DNA of 64,000 nucleotides, taken from Novosphingobium malaysiense (GTDB lineage Bacteria > Pseudomonadota > Alphaproteobacteria > Sphingomonadales > Sphingomonadaceae). The DNA lies in assembly GCF_000802225.1 (NCBI RefSeq), contig NZ_JTDI01000007.1:124001-188000 (forward strand), in the 5' to 3' direction. Positions 50,749 through 60,219 of this stretch are shown here, in pieces. The translations under genes and the position numbers were made by a program. The notes under the pieces are model-generated. The model was given only the letters and a program-made list of their open reading frames with translations. It was not told where the DNA came from and did no database searches. Numbering within the stretch: position 1 is the first letter of the stretch; each line of letters begins with the position of its first letter.

Positions 50749-51141
50749 TCATTTCCAGAACCAGCGCGGGGCGAGCTTGCGGTCGCTCCTGAAGCGCCAC
50801 ATCTGGACGTAGAGCCAGATCCCCGAAATCGAGAAGAACACCAGCGCCAGCCCGGACAGGACCGAAATGGTCGTGCCGATCGGCCCGAACGTCTCGCCCG
50901 AGTGCAGGTGATGGAATGTCCCCACCATCGAGCGGATGCCGCTCGTATCGCCGCGCGGCGGCAGGCAGCGCCAGCCCTCGGGGCATTCGAAGCCCGGCGG
51001 CGGCGTGGCGGCGGCCTGCGCGGCCGGATCGGGCGCACCGCTCGGCCAAAGTACCGCGACCTGGCTGAGCACGCCTGTCACCGCGATCCAGAGCATGAAC
51101 ACACCGAAGAAAACCGAAAGCCAGCGGTGCCATTTGCGCAT
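50749..51141 (-). CDS. PepSY-associated membrane protein
   Basis: A 130-residue protein from ATG 51141. It has two membrane helices, WLSVFFGVFMLWIAVTGVLSQ (about 6-26) and TISVLSGLALVFFSISGIWLYVQMW (about 92-116), joined by a periplasmic loop with two Cys (FECPEGWRCLPP) and HHLHSGETFGP. This matches the TM ends of PepSY-TM proteins without the PepSY domain itself. Possibly linked to metal or redox handling; unproven. Divergent from a DUF2171 gene. Confidence 0.75.
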   Translation of the reverse strand: MRKWHRWLSVFFGVFMLWIAVTGVLSQVAVLWPSGAPDPAAQAAATPPPGFECPEGWRCLPPRGDTSGIRSMVGTFHHLHSGETFGPIGTTISVLSGLALVFFSISGIWLYVQMWRFRSDRKLAPRWFWK

Positions 51142-51344
51142 CGTGTAGAACCCGTTTCTGCCTGTTGGAAGTTGCGCATTATGCAAGCGCGATCGGTCCG
51201 CTAGCTCAAGCTCCAAATTGTCGCAATTGGTATGAGACGGCGCCTGCGAACCGTTCTCAGTTTGCGACCAATTCGGGAACGGAATCGCCGTCAATTCCGT
51301 TGAATCAATGTATTACGCACACAGACAAATGGGAGAAGCAATGT

Positions 51345-51572
51345 ATGTTTGAGAAGCTTCGCATCCACGAACACATGGAAGTCGCCACCAATACCGGACA
51401 GCACGTCGGCACGGTCGACGAGGTCAAGGACGACAGGATCAAGCTGACTCGTACCGACAGTTCGGACGGTGCACACCACTATGTCGCGCTCGATAGCGTG
51501 GACAAGATCGACGACAACCGCGTCTACCTGAAACAGGGGACCCCGGTCCCGATGGGCGCCGGCGCCAACTGA
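51345..51572 (+). CDS. DUF2171-family protein
   Basis: A 75-residue protein beginning MFEKLRIHEHMEVATNTGQH, followed by VGTVDEVKDDRIKLTR, the DUF2171 core, and HHYVALDSVDKIDDNRVYL. ATG 51345 has a GGGAGAAG site; an ATG four bases earlier is out of frame. A rho-independent terminator follows 50 bases after the stop, so it is monocistronic. Confidence 0.85.
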   Translation: MFEKLRIHEHMEVATNTGQHVGTVDEVKDDRIKLTRTDSSDGAHHYVALDSVDKIDDNRVYLKQGTPVPMGAGAN

Positions 51573-51622
51573 CGACGCCCGCAGACGCGGCGACGGGCCG
51601 GTAATCCGGTCCGCCAGCGAAG

Positions 51623-51656
51623 ACCCCGGCCGCCTTGCGGGGAGGCCGGGGTTTTT
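51623..51656 (+). terminator. rho-independent terminator after DUF2171
   Basis: Stem ACCCCGGCC / GGCCGGGGT with a GC-rich loop and a TTTTT run at 51652-51656. It closes the DUF2171 transcript and insulates the PQQ dehydrogenase promoter. Confidence 0.88.
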
Positions 51657-51793
51657 CGTGCGAGGAACAGGCGCGGTGCGCCGCTGTTTGATCGTCACAG
51701 CGGCGATATGATACACCGTGACCAGTATCTCTTCCTTTTCCGACACCTTGCTGGTACGTCCCCGAGCAAAGAACTGGACGGGGAGCAGATCGG

Positions 51794-54217
51794 GTGAAAT
51801 CAGGTTTTGCAAAGCTCACGATGGCGGCGGCATTGGCGACGATCGCGCCCTTGGCGCTCACTGCCTGCAACCGTCCCGCACAGCCCATAACCGACCTGAT
51901 GACGGCCGATCCCGACGAGTGGCCGAGCTGGGGCCGGACGGGCTCGGAGACGCACTATTCCCCGCTCGACGAGATCGACACCGACAACGTCGCCGATCTC
52001 AAGCTCGCCTGGCACTACGACCTGGAGCCGGGATACACCGCCTCGACCCCGCTGATGGCCGAGGGCAAGGTGTTCATCACCACCGGCCACTCACACATCC
52101 GCGCCTTCGACGCCGAGACCGGCAAGCTGCTGTGGGAATACGACGGCGGCACGCGCGAGCGCGCCAAGTCGGCGCTGCAGATGTCGTGGGGCAGCAAGGG
52201 CATCGCCTATAACAAGGGCCACGTCTTCCTCGTCACCACCGACGGCTATGTCGTCTCGCTCGATGCCGAGACCGGCAAGGAAGCGTGGAAGGTCTACGAC
52301 TATCCCGACGATTCCCCGCGCAACTCGAACGGCGCGCCGCGCGTGTTCGACGGCAAGGTGATCGTCGGCTTCGGCGGCGCCGACATCAGTCCGGCGCGCG
52401 GCTTCGTCACCGCCTACGACGAGAACACCGGCAAGAAGGTCTGGCGCTTCTACACCACCCCCGGCGACGCGGTGACCCCGGCCAACAAGAAGGCCGAGGA
52501 GGTCATGCGCAAGACTTGGCCGAGCGGGTGGAAGAACGAGGACGGGACCCGGCGCGGCGGTGGCGGCACGGCATGGAACGCCTTCAGCTACGACCCCGAC
52601 CTCAACATGCTCTACATCGGCGTGGGCAACGGCTTCCCCTACAACCGCGACAAGCGCAGCCCCGGCGGCGGCGACAACCTGTTCCTCGCCTCGGTCGTCG
52701 CGGTCGATGCCGATACCGGCCAATACAAGTGGCACTATCAAGTCTGCCCCGGCGAGCAGTGGGACTGCACCGCCACGACCGACATGACGCTGGCCACGCT
52801 CAAGATCGACGGCAAGGAGCGCAAGGTGCTGATGCAGGCACCGAAGAACGGCTTCTTCTACGTGCTCGACCGCAAGACCGGCGAACTGCTCAACCAGCCG
52901 GGCAAGATCGCCAAGGTGACCTGGGCCGACCACATCGACATGAAGACCGGCCGTCCGGTCGAGAACCCCGGGATCCGCTACAACGGCAAGCCGGGCATGT
53001 TCGAGATGTGGCCCGGACCGACGGGCGCGCATAGCTGGATGCCGCAGGCCTACAGCCCGAATACGGGCCTGGTGTACATCCCCGTGCTCGAGAACGGCGC
53101 GCTGATCGGCGAAGGCCAGGAAGGCGGCGGCGAGATCACCCGCGGCATGGGCGTGACGCTGATCCCCGAAGTCGACCTGCCCGGCGGCCATCGCAGCTTC
53201 CTCAAGGCCTGGGACCCGGTGAAACAGGCCGAAGTCTGGAAGGTCGAACTGCCAGGCTCATGGCCCGGCGGCGTGATGACGAGCGCCGGCGGCCTCGTCT
53301 TCGAAGGCCAGATCGACGGCAAGTTCGTCGCGCGCGATGCCAAGAACGGCAAGGAACTCTGGTCGTTCAAGACAGTGAGCCCGGTTGTCGGCGCGCCGAT
53401 CACCTACCGCATGAACGGCAAGCAGTACGTCACCGTGATTACCGGCGCGGGCGGCCAGGGCGCGGGCATGCAGACCATTGCCGATGCCCCCTACCGCACC
53501 GACTACCGCCTGCCGCGACGGGTGCTGACCTTCACACTGGACGGCAAGGATACCCTGCCGCCCTTTACCTATACAGAACCGACCCCGCCCGACGATCCGA
53601 CCTACAAGCCCGATCCCAAGCGCAGTCAGGCCGGCTTCATGGTCTATGCCGGCAACGCCTGTCTCGTGTGTCATGGCTGGAATGCCGTCGGCGGCGGTGC
53701 GGCACCCGATCTGCGCTATTCGCCGGTCATCACCGATGCCGATGCCTTCAAGGCCATCGTCCACGGTGCGCTCAAGCCGAACGGCATGCCGCCCTTCCCG
53801 CAGATCTCGGACAAGGACCTAGAAGACCTGCGCTTCTACCTGCGCACCCGCGCGCAGCAGGCCCCGGCCGAGAAGAAGGCGGCGATGGACAAGCTCAAGG
53901 CCGCCAAGGCGAGCAATGCCAAGCCGCAGGACTTCGCAGGCAAGTGGAACATCGTCATCCAGTCGCCGGTGGGCCCGCAGAAAGCCGTGCTAGACCTCAA
54001 GGTGGACGGGAACGTCGTGACGGGAACGGCCAAGGCCGATCAGGGCGATGTCGATCTCACCGGAGCGTTCAAGGACGGGCGGATCAAGATCGAGGGCAAG
54101 GCCTCGATGCCGATGCCGATCACCATCGCCTATGACCTCACCGTAAAGGACGGCGAACTGCAGGGCGAGAACTCGAACGGCCCCTTCGGCACTTTCCCGG
54201 TCACGGGCACGCGCTGA
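51794..54217 (+). CDS. PQQ-dependent quinohaemoprotein dehydrogenase with extra C-terminal domain
   Basis: An 807-residue periplasmic alcohol-dehydrogenase-type enzyme. A signal peptide with lipobox LTAC (about 22-25) suggests membrane anchoring. Residues about 40-600 form the eight-blade PQQ propeller (FDAETGKLLWEYDGG, LDAETGKEAWKVYD, FDGKVIVGFGGAD, GGGDNLFLASVVAVD). The vicinal Cys pair of classical quinoprotein dehydrogenases is missing; the equivalent region reads AKSALQMSWGSKG. A cytochrome c domain with CLVCH follows (about 620). About 100 further residues (AGKWNIVIQSPVGPQKAVLD onward) form a beta-rich domain unusual for the family. ATG 51794. Confidence 0.92.
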   Translation: MKSGFAKLTMAAALATIAPLALTACNRPAQPITDLMTADPDEWPSWGRTGSETHYSPLDEIDTDNVADLKLAWHYDLEPGYTASTPLMAEGKVFITTGHSHIRAFDAETGKLLWEYDGGTRERAKSALQMSWGSKGIAYNKGHVFLVTTDGYVVSLDAETGKEAWKVYDYPDDSPRNSNGAPRVFDGKVIVGFGGADISPARGFVTAYDENTGKKVWRFYTTPGDAVTPANKKAEEVMRKTWPSGWKNEDGTRRGGGGTAWNAFSYDPDLNMLYIGVGNGFPYNRDKRSPGGGDNLFLASVVAVDADTGQYKWHYQVCPGEQWDCTATTDMTLATLKIDGKERKVLMQAPKNGFFYVLDRKTGELLNQPGKIAKVTWADHIDMKTGRPVENPGIRYNGKPGMFEMWPGPTGAHSWMPQAYSPNTGLVYIPVLENGALIGEGQEGGGEITRGMGVTLIPEVDLPGGHRSFLKAWDPVKQAEVWKVELPGSWPGGVMTSAGGLVFEGQIDGKFVARDAKNGKELWSFKTVSPVVGAPITYRMNGKQYVTVITGAGGQGAGMQTIADAPYRTDYRLPRRVLTFTLDGKDTLPPFTYTEPTPPDDPTYKPDPKRSQAGFMVYAGNACLVCHGWNAVGGGAAPDLRYSPVITDADAFKAIVHGALKPNGMPPFPQISDKDLEDLRFYLRTRAQQAPAEKKAAMDKLKAAKASNAKPQDFAGKWNIVIQSPVGPQKAVLDLKVDGNVVTGTAKADQGDVDLTGAFKDGRIKIEGKASMPMPITIAYDLTVKDGELQGENSNGPFGTFPVTGTR

Positions 54218-54367
54218 ACCGGAATCGCAGGACCGGCACGTTCGCCGTGACGATCCTCCCTGCCGCTCCGTAACGGCGGGCTTGCATCGCGCCCGCCGCC
54301 GGTGTGCACTCTGCGCCAGCCCAACGATCGTGCCACGGGATGGACGAAACGGGCGGGGAGAGCAGGC

Positions 54368-55246
54368 ATGACAGAACAGCCCGGACCGGTCTTCGCAGGG
54401 CGCGCGGCGCTCATCTTCGGCGGGGCCAAGGGGATCGGCCGGGCCGTCGCCCGGGAGTTCGCACTGCGCGGGGCGCGGGTGGCCGTGGCCGACATCGACC
54501 TTGCCGAAGCCGAACGGACTGCCGCGATGATCGTCGAGGGCGGCTGTCAGGCCAAAGCCTTCCGCTGCGACGTGACCAGCGATGCCTCCATCAGCGAAGT
54601 GGCCGAAGCTGCCGAAGCTGCCTTCGGGGACATCGACATCGTGATGAACAACGTCGGCGGCATCCTCCACGGCAATCCAGAGGACATTCCGGTCGCCGAG
54701 TGGCAGCGCATCCTCGACCTCAACCTGATGCCGGCGGTGCGCAGCAACGCGGTGTTCCTGCCGAAGATGCTGGCGCGCGGATCGGGCTTCCTGGTCAACA
54801 CCGCCTCTTTCGCCGGGCTCTATCCCTTCGCCACCACACGCATGCCCTATGCCTCGGCCAAGGCGGGTGTGATCGCGCTTTCGGAGTCACTGGCGCTCTA
54901 TCTCGAACCGCAGGGCATCCGCGTGAGCTGCCTGATCCCCGGCCCGGTCATGACCAACGTGCTCGACGGCATGAAGACCTGGACCGAGAACCTCGAAATG
55001 CGCGGCCCCGGCAGCGATCTCGACCTCAAGACCGTGGAAGACGTGGCCCGCACGCTGGCGGACGGCATGGAAGCCGGCAAAATCCTGATCCCCTCGCACG
55101 ACGAGGCATGGGAAACGATGGCCCGCCACGCCGCCGACCCCGATGGCTTCATCCGCGACAAGATCGCCGAGGTAGAGGCCGGCGACTACGGCAAGCCGCG
55201 CATTCCGGAAGCGATGCTGGCGGCGATGAAGGTCAAGGCAAACTGA
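54368..55246 (+). CDS. SDR family oxidoreductase
   Basis: A 292-residue classical SDR with cofactor motif FGGAKGIGRAVAREFALRG (GGxxxGIG, about 17), acidic VADIDLAEAE for NAD preference, NNVGG, Ser in LVNTASFAG and YASAKAG (Tyr, Lys). ATG 54368 follows GGGGAGAGCAGGC. It follows the PQQ dehydrogenase by 150 bases on the same strand and could act on its aldehyde or ketone product. First gene of block B by position. Confidence 0.9.
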   Translation: MTEQPGPVFAGRAALIFGGAKGIGRAVAREFALRGARVAVADIDLAEAERTAAMIVEGGCQAKAFRCDVTSDASISEVAEAAEAAFGDIDIVMNNVGGILHGNPEDIPVAEWQRILDLNLMPAVRSNAVFLPKMLARGSGFLVNTASFAGLYPFATTRMPYASAKAGVIALSESLALYLEPQGIRVSCLIPGPVMTNVLDGMKTWTENLEMRGPGSDLDLKTVEDVARTLADGMEAGKILIPSHDEAWETMARHAADPDGFIRDKIAEVEAGDYGKPRIPEAMLAAMKVKAN

Positions 55247-55282
55247 GCCTTCTCTTTCGTCACGGACAACCGATGAGCAGAC

Positions 55283-55546
55283 TCAACGCAGCTGACTGTC
55301 CTTGCTGCCTCGCCGATTGAAACCGGACGATACCGCCTTGGTATCCCGCGTCGACTGGCAAGGGACGCAGGTTCGCACCCCCGGCACCGCCTTGCGACGG
55401 GCCTCCGGAATCTCCTCTCCGCACGACTGGCAATGGGTCAGCCCCTCACCGCTCGGCATTCTGGAGCGGGCGAACTGGACGGCATCGTTGACGGTGTCGT
55501 CGATCTGATCCTGAACGGCACCGTCGCGGCTCCATCCTCCGGCCAT
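55283..55546 (-). CDS. DksA/TraR-type zinc finger protein (YbiI-like)
   Basis: An 87-residue protein from ATG 55546 with a GAAGGGAGC site. A short helix DQIDDTVNDAVQFARSR precedes the C4 finger HCQSCGEEIPEARRKAVPG...CVPCQ (about 45-68). The tail is basic. It resembles YbiI/TraR rather than full-length DksA and may modulate RNA polymerase. Convergent with the preceding SDR gene. Confidence 0.85.
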   Translation of the reverse strand: MAGGWSRDGAVQDQIDDTVNDAVQFARSRMPSGEGLTHCQSCGEEIPEARRKAVPGVRTCVPCQSTRDTKAVSSGFNRRGSKDSQLR

Positions 55547-55642
55547 ATCGATGCTCCCTTCTGAACTCGTCAAAAAGCAGAAAATAGGATTCGGCGGCCC
55601 GAATTTCAGCCCCTGCTGCGGCGCAGGCACTCCGCAGCAGGA

Positions 55643-56575
55643 TCAAATGAGGACGTCGCCCTGCTGCGCCTTGCCGATCATGCCGAAGCCATGAACGAGG
55701 TGCTCCAGCTGGCCGTCGGGCACGGGCGGGAAGGCAAGCTCCTCGCCGCCGGTGCGGATCGCCTCGATCTGGGCGGCAACGTCCTCCAGCGACCATTCCG
55801 GCCGGTAGAGTCCCTCGTTCTCCGCGACCCAGGCGCGCGCGAGGCGGCCGCCCATGGCGACGTACATCTCGCCCGTCGCGGCGCAGTCCTCGTGGCACAG
55901 GTAACCGACCATCGGGGCGACCTGTTCGGGCGTCATCGGCGGGAACTTGCTGGTATCGATCCCGTCGGACATGCGCGTCACCGCTGCCGGGACGATCAGG
56001 TTGGACTTCACGTTGTTGTTCTGTCCCTCGATCGCGGCGGTGTTGGACAGGCCCATGAACCCGGCCTTGCAGATCGAGTACGTGACATTGTCCGACTTGC
56101 CGTAGAGCCCGTTGATCGAGCTGGTGAGGACGATGCGCCCGTAGTTCTGCGCCATCATGTGCGGGAAGGCCTCGCGCACGACGTGATAGGCGCCCTTGAG
56201 GTGGACATCGAGAACGGCGGCGAAGTCCTCGTAGGCCAGTTCGCACAGGCTGCCGCGCCGGACATTGCCCGCCGAGTGGATCAGGATGTCGATCCGGCCG
56301 AAGGCGTCGAGCGCAGACTGGATGATCGCCTTGCCGCCTTCGGGCGTCGCCACGGAATCGGTGTTGGCGACCGCTTCGCCGCCCATGGCGCGAATTTCCG
56401 CGGCCAGTGCCTCGGCCGGACCTTCATCGGTGGCATCGCCGGCCATGGAAACGCCCGGATCGTTGACCACGATCTTGCAGCCGCGGCTGGCCAGCAGCAG
56501 CGCATGCGCCCGGCCCAGCCCGCGCCCGCCGCCGGTGATCACCGCAACGCGGTTGTCGAAACGAAGATCGGGCAT
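55643..56575 (-). CDS. SDR like the MFE-2 dehydrogenase domain, paralogue 2
   Basis: A 310-residue paralogue of the SDR at 35196-36128, same length and architecture. VITGGGRGLGRAHALLLASRG, VVNDPGVSMAGDATDEG, NSDSVATPEGG-type segment, HSAGNVRRG, LTSSINGLYGKSD and TYSICKAG (Tyr, Lys) are visible, with a C-terminal extension of about 60 residues. Probable (3R)-hydroxyacyl-CoA dehydrogenase. ATG 56575 follows AAGGAGAG. A REP-like hairpin lies between it and the upstream CoA-transferase. Confidence 0.9.
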   Translation of the reverse strand: MPDLRFDNRVAVITGGGRGLGRAHALLLASRGCKIVVNDPGVSMAGDATDEGPAEALAAEIRAMGGEAVANTDSVATPEGGKAIIQSALDAFGRIDILIHSAGNVRRGSLCELAYEDFAAVLDVHLKGAYHVVREAFPHMMAQNYGRIVLTSSINGLYGKSDNVTYSICKAGFMGLSNTAAIEGQNNNVKSNLIVPAAVTRMSDGIDTSKFPPMTPEQVAPMVGYLCHEDCAATGEMYVAMGGRLARAWVAENEGLYRPEWSLEDVAAQIEAIRTGGEELAFPPVPDGQLEHLVHGFGMIGKAQQGDVLI

Positions 56576-56609
56576 GAGGTCTCTCCTTGAACTTTCAGAA
56601 CCACCCCCA

Positions 56610-56682
56610 CCGTTCGTGTCGAGCGTAGTCGAGACACGTCAGCGCAGGGTCGGCGTGTCTCGACTACGCTCGACACGAACGG
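56610..56682. repeat. REP-like inverted repeat, copy B (29-15-29)
   Basis: Arms 56610-56638 and 56654-56682 are perfect complements and identical to copy A at 46710-46782, with a 15-base loop of different sequence. It lies between two minus-strand genes of block B. Confidence 0.9.
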
Positions 56683-56704
56683 GACTTGAGACTGCTAAAA
56701 GCAA

Positions 56705-57919
56705 TTATGCAATCACTCCAGCCGCCCGCAGGGCTGCAATCCGCTCGGGCGAAAGTTCCAGCACGTCGGACAGGATCGTCTCGGTGTGCTGGCCCAGTAC
56801 CGGCGGCGCCTCGGGCACGGGCTGCTCGGCGTCGGTAAAGCGGATAGAGCGGTTGACGATGGGGATCGACCCCAGTGTCGCGTGCTCGGTCTGCACCACC
56901 ATGTCGCGCGCCACCGCCTGCGGCTGGCTGAGCGCCTCTGTCACGCCCAGGATCGGTGCGTGCGGCACTTCGTGCTGCGTGAATATCTCGACCAGATCAT
57001 CGACCGTGTGCTGCTCGGTAAAGGCCGAGACGATCGCGTTGACCTCCTCGCGCGCATCGCGGCGTTTTTCGAGCGTGTCGTAGCGCGGATCGTCGGTCAG
57101 TTCAGGCCGCTCGATCGAGCGGCAGACACGGCTCCAGAAGGCCGGCGTCAGGCAGGCGACGACGATCGATCCGTCGCTTGCCGGAAAGATGCCGTAGGGC
57201 ACGAGGTTGGGATGCTGCGAGCCGACGCGCTGCGGGTCCTTGCCGGTGAAGAACGCCAGCTGCGCGATGTAGCCCAGCATGCCCATCAGCCCGTCCATCA
57301 GGCTGACATCGATATGCCGACCCACGCCGGTGCGCTCTCGCTCGTACAGCGCGGACAGGATGCCGATGGGGCCGTTGATGCCCCCCACCAGATCGCCCAG
57401 CGGGATACCGAGCTTCATCGGCAGACCATCGGGCTCCCCGTTCATCGAAAGCGCACCGCTCATCGCCTGCAGCACGATATCGAAGCTGGGGCGGTCCTTG
57501 AGCGGGCCGGTCTGTCCGTATCCCGAGATAGAGCAATAGATCAGCCGCGGATTGATCGCCTTCATCGTCTCGTAACCGAGACCGAGGCGGTCCATCACGC
57601 CGGGCCGGTAGTTCTCGACCAGAACGTCGCACTTCGCGGCGAGGTCCTTGACGAGAGCAATGCCCTCCTCGCTTTTCAGGTCGACGACGATCGATCGCTT
57701 GCCACGGTTGATGGCGAGATAATAGTGGCTCTCGCCGTCGCGCATCGGCGGGAAAGTCCGCGTCTCGTCGCCGGTGCCGGGCGGTTCGATCTTGAACACT
57801 TCGGCGCCGAGATCGGCCAGCGCGAGGCTCGCGGCCGGCCCCGCCAGCACGCGCGTGAAATCGAGTACGCGCACACCGGCGAGCGGGCCTTTCCATGGAG
57901 TGTCCGGGCTGTCGGTCAT
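56705..57919 (-). CDS. class III CoA-transferase (CaiB/BaiF family)
   Basis: A 404-residue CoA-transferase that moves CoA between carboxylic acids. The N-terminal LAGVRVLDFTRVLAGPAASLALADLGAEVFKIEPP is diagnostic and is given only in part here. Also present are NRGKRSIVVDLKS, PSFDIVLQAMSG and the likely catalytic Asp in GIPLGDLVGGINGPIG (about 165). Its start abuts the stop of the esterase gene without a gap, so they are co-transcribed. It probably activates a pathway acid. Confidence 0.92.
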   Translation of the reverse strand: MTDSPDTPWKGPLAGVRVLDFTRVLAGPAASLALADLGAEVFKIEPPGTGDETRTFPPMRDGESHYYLAINRGKRSIVVDLKSEEGIALVKDLAAKCDVLVENYRPGVMDRLGLGYETMKAINPRLIYCSISGYGQTGPLKDRPSFDIVLQAMSGALSMNGEPDGLPMKLGIPLGDLVGGINGPIGILSALYERERTGVGRHIDVSLMDGLMGMLGYIAQLAFFTGKDPQRVGSQHPNLVPYGIFPASDGSIVVACLTPAFWSRVCRSIERPELTDDPRYDTLEKRRDAREEVNAIVSAFTEQHTVDDLVEIFTQHEVPHAPILGVTEALSQPQAVARDMVVQTEHATLGSIPIVNRSIRFTDAEQPVPEAPPVLGQHTETILSDVLELSPERIAALRAAGVIA

Positions 57920-58942
57920 CTAGGCGAGGTTCTCCCGGAAGAAGGCGATGATCTGGTCCACTGCATCGCGTCCTTCAGGCATGGTGACCTGATAGTGGTA
58001 GCAGTGCCCCATGCTTTCGCCGACGATCAGCGTGGAGCGTACCCCGGCCTTCAGGAGCTGCGAATTGGTGAAGATCGCCGGGCTGAGATCGAGTGCGCGG
58101 GTGCCGGTGATGATCAGCGTGGGCGGGAAAGTCGCCAGCGTGTCGAGGTGATAGCCCGGCCAGGCGCTGGGATCGTTCTTCTCGTCGATCCCGTCGAAAT
58201 AGCCTTTGGTAATGTCTTCCAGCTCGCTGCCATCGGCAGGCGGCGGCGGGAAGGACCCGTCGATATAACCTGCGGTCCAGGCGGATTCACCAGCATGGAA
58301 CGGCACACCACCCGCGCCGAATATCCCCACGGCACCGGCTTGCGGCAAGCCGTGCGCGGGAAGCCAGGCCGCAGCCTGCGCCGTCAGCGCACCGCCGGCA
58401 GACCCGCCGTAGATGCCGATCCGCCCGGGCGCATAGTCTTCGAGCAGCGCGGCATAGACCGAGGCGACGTCCTCGACGCCTGCAGGGTGCCGATGCTCCG
58501 GCGCCATGCGATAGTTCACGCTGACGATGCGATAGTCGGCAAGCACGGCCATCGGGATCGATTCCACCAGCGCCACGCCGTCCCAGCCCACCGTGAAGGC
58601 GCCGCCATGCAGGTTGATCAGCACGCGGTCGGGATCATGGCTGCCGTCAGCCGGGGTCACGTCGAGCACTTCGACCCCGCCCAGTTCGGCCTTCTCGATG
58701 TTCACCGCGAACATGTCACGCAGACGCGCTATCTGCGGAGCCATGAAGGCATTGATCTGCTCGCGCCGCGTGGCCGTATCCACGTCGCCGCCGGCTGCAT
58801 CGAAGGCGGGCACGGTAGCCCGGCGGCGCTGCGCCTCGGCAGCCGGTTCGCTCAACAGATCCGAAACCGGCAGGACGAATGCCGGGACATGAACGTCGCC
58901 ATTGGGCTGGAATACCGGCTTGGCGGGTTGCTGCTCTTCCAT
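57920..58942 (-). CDS. alpha/beta hydrolase, hormone-sensitive-lipase type esterase
   Basis: A 340-residue carboxylesterase. INLHGGAFTVGW (oxyanion hole HGG, about 113), YGGSAGGALTAQ (nucleophile Ser, about 187), a Asp in the TGTRALDLSPA region (about 290) and His in GESMGHCYHYQ (about 315) make the HSL triad. No signal peptide. It could open a lactone or ester formed by the Baeyer-Villiger enzyme of block A; that link is inferred. ATG 58942 has GAAGGAGAGG. Confidence 0.9.
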   Translation of the reverse strand: MEEQQPAKPVFQPNGDVHVPAFVLPVSDLLSEPAAEAQRRRATVPAFDAAGGDVDTATRREQINAFMAPQIARLRDMFAVNIEKAELGGVEVLDVTPADGSHDPDRVLINLHGGAFTVGWDGVALVESIPMAVLADYRIVSVNYRMAPEHRHPAGVEDVASVYAALLEDYAPGRIGIYGGSAGGALTAQAAAWLPAHGLPQAGAVGIFGAGGVPFHAGESAWTAGYIDGSFPPPPADGSELEDITKGYFDGIDEKNDPSAWPGYHLDTLATFPPTLIITGTRALDLSPAIFTNSQLLKAGVRSTLIVGESMGHCYHYQVTMPEGRDAVDQIIAFFRENLA

Positions 58943-59052
58943 GATCCTCTCCTTCTCGCATTACCGGTCTTTTACGAACACGGCCCGGACCTTGGGTAAA
59001 GGCCCGGGCCGAAATCGCTTTGCCAGCTTTGGCGAAAATCGCCGCAACGCGA

Positions 59053-60177
59053 TCAACCCTTGCTGGGCAGTTCCGCAACGGCAGTGCCGAAGGCCGAGAG
59101 TTCGCCGCGGTGCGTGGTCGCCTTCTGCTCGACTTCGACGTACTTCTTGCCGTTCTCTTCGAACTTCTTCGTCACTTCGCCGGTGATGATGATCGCATCA
59201 CCGTCCGGGTTGTGGCGGCGGATCTGGCAGTTCGACTTGTGCAGGAAGCCGTCGTCGCCGATCCAGTTTGTCATGTGGTGCGTCAGCCACGAGCAACGCT
59301 CTGGTCCGTAGTCGTAGGCACCCGGCGCGCCGACTTCGAGAGCGAAGGCTTCGTCCCAGTGCACGCGCTCGGGGCAGTCGGGCACGTTGAAGCGGTTGCG
59401 GATGCCGAGACCCGGGTGCGCCTTCTGCATCTTGTAGGCCAGCTTGTTGGCGCGGATGTAGAGGCCGCCCCAGCCCTGGGCGTAGCAGATGAAGCCGGTG
59501 ACGGTCATCGGGCCCTTCATCATCGGCGGCAGCTTGTCGCCGACGTTCACGTCCTCGAAGTAGCGCGGGGCATTGCCGCGGATCTCTTCCTGGTCGTAGA
59601 TGTCGTAGAACTCGTCGAGCTGCTCCTGGGTGAAGGGCTCAACGCGGCCGCGCGCTTCGGTGTACTTGGTGCCACGCTCGCGGGCTTCGTCGCGGTCGGT
59701 GCGGAACACCCAACTATCGGCGCCGGCAACGTGATCGCCGTTCTGGTTGAAGAAGTCGACATGATAGATCTGCTGGAACGAGCGACCGGCGAACTTGGTC
59801 TGGTGCTCGACGAGATCCTTCAGGTAGGCCTCGGTGCGGATGGTGTCGTTGCGCAGGACCGGCTTGTGCCAGGTCCAGTCGGCACCGGCCCACATCGCGT
59901 GGACGCCCGAGAGACCACCGCAGTAGCCCGAAACGATACGGCTGGTGGTGAAGAGGAACGAGGGCAGAGCAACGAGCGTGCCGTACTTGGTCTTCTCGGC
60001 GTACTCGGGCTCGCACCACAGCGGATTGTCGTCGCCGATGCCGTGGGCATAGTGGCGGATCGCGTCGCGGGTGGCTTCGTAGTTCCAGGGCTCGACCGTG
60101 TTCTCGATCTTCACGCCGATACGCTTGCGCAGATCGTCGAGGCCTTCCTCGGTGATCTTGGGGAATTTGGCTGACAT
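59053..60177 (-). CDS. MaoC-family double-hotdog dehydratase/hydratase
   Basis: A 374-residue protein with an N-terminal FAS1-like dehydratase hotdog (about 20-165, YGTLVALPSFLFTT) and a C-terminal MaoC-like hotdog (about 205-360, YFEDVNVGDKLPPMMKGPMTVTGFICYAQ), shown here in separate parts. This is the double-hotdog form that hydrates bulky enoyl-CoA to (R)-3-hydroxyacyl-CoA in fungi, peroxisomes and steroid-degrading bacteria. It would supply the substrate for the MFE-2-like SDRs. The ATG is followed by a normal length. Confidence 0.88.
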   Translation of the reverse strand: MSAKFPKITEEGLDDLRKRIGVKIENTVEPWNYEATRDAIRHYAHGIGDDNPLWCEPEYAEKTKYGTLVALPSFLFTTSRIVSGYCGGLSGVHAMWAGADWTWHKPVLRNDTIRTEAYLKDLVEHQTKFAGRSFQQIYHVDFFNQNGDHVAGADSWVFRTDRDEARERGTKYTEARGRVEPFTQEQLDEFYDIYDQEEIRGNAPRYFEDVNVGDKLPPMMKGPMTVTGFICYAQGWGGLYIRANKLAYKMQKAHPGLGIRNRFNVPDCPERVHWDEAFALEVGAPGAYDYGPERCSWLTHHMTNWIGDDGFLHKSNCQIRRHNPDGDAIIITGEVTKKFEENGKKYVEVEQKATTHRGELSAFGTAVAELPSKG

Positions 60178-60219
60178 TATTCTTGGCTCCTCAAAAACTT
60201 TTCGACTCTGAACAACGGT

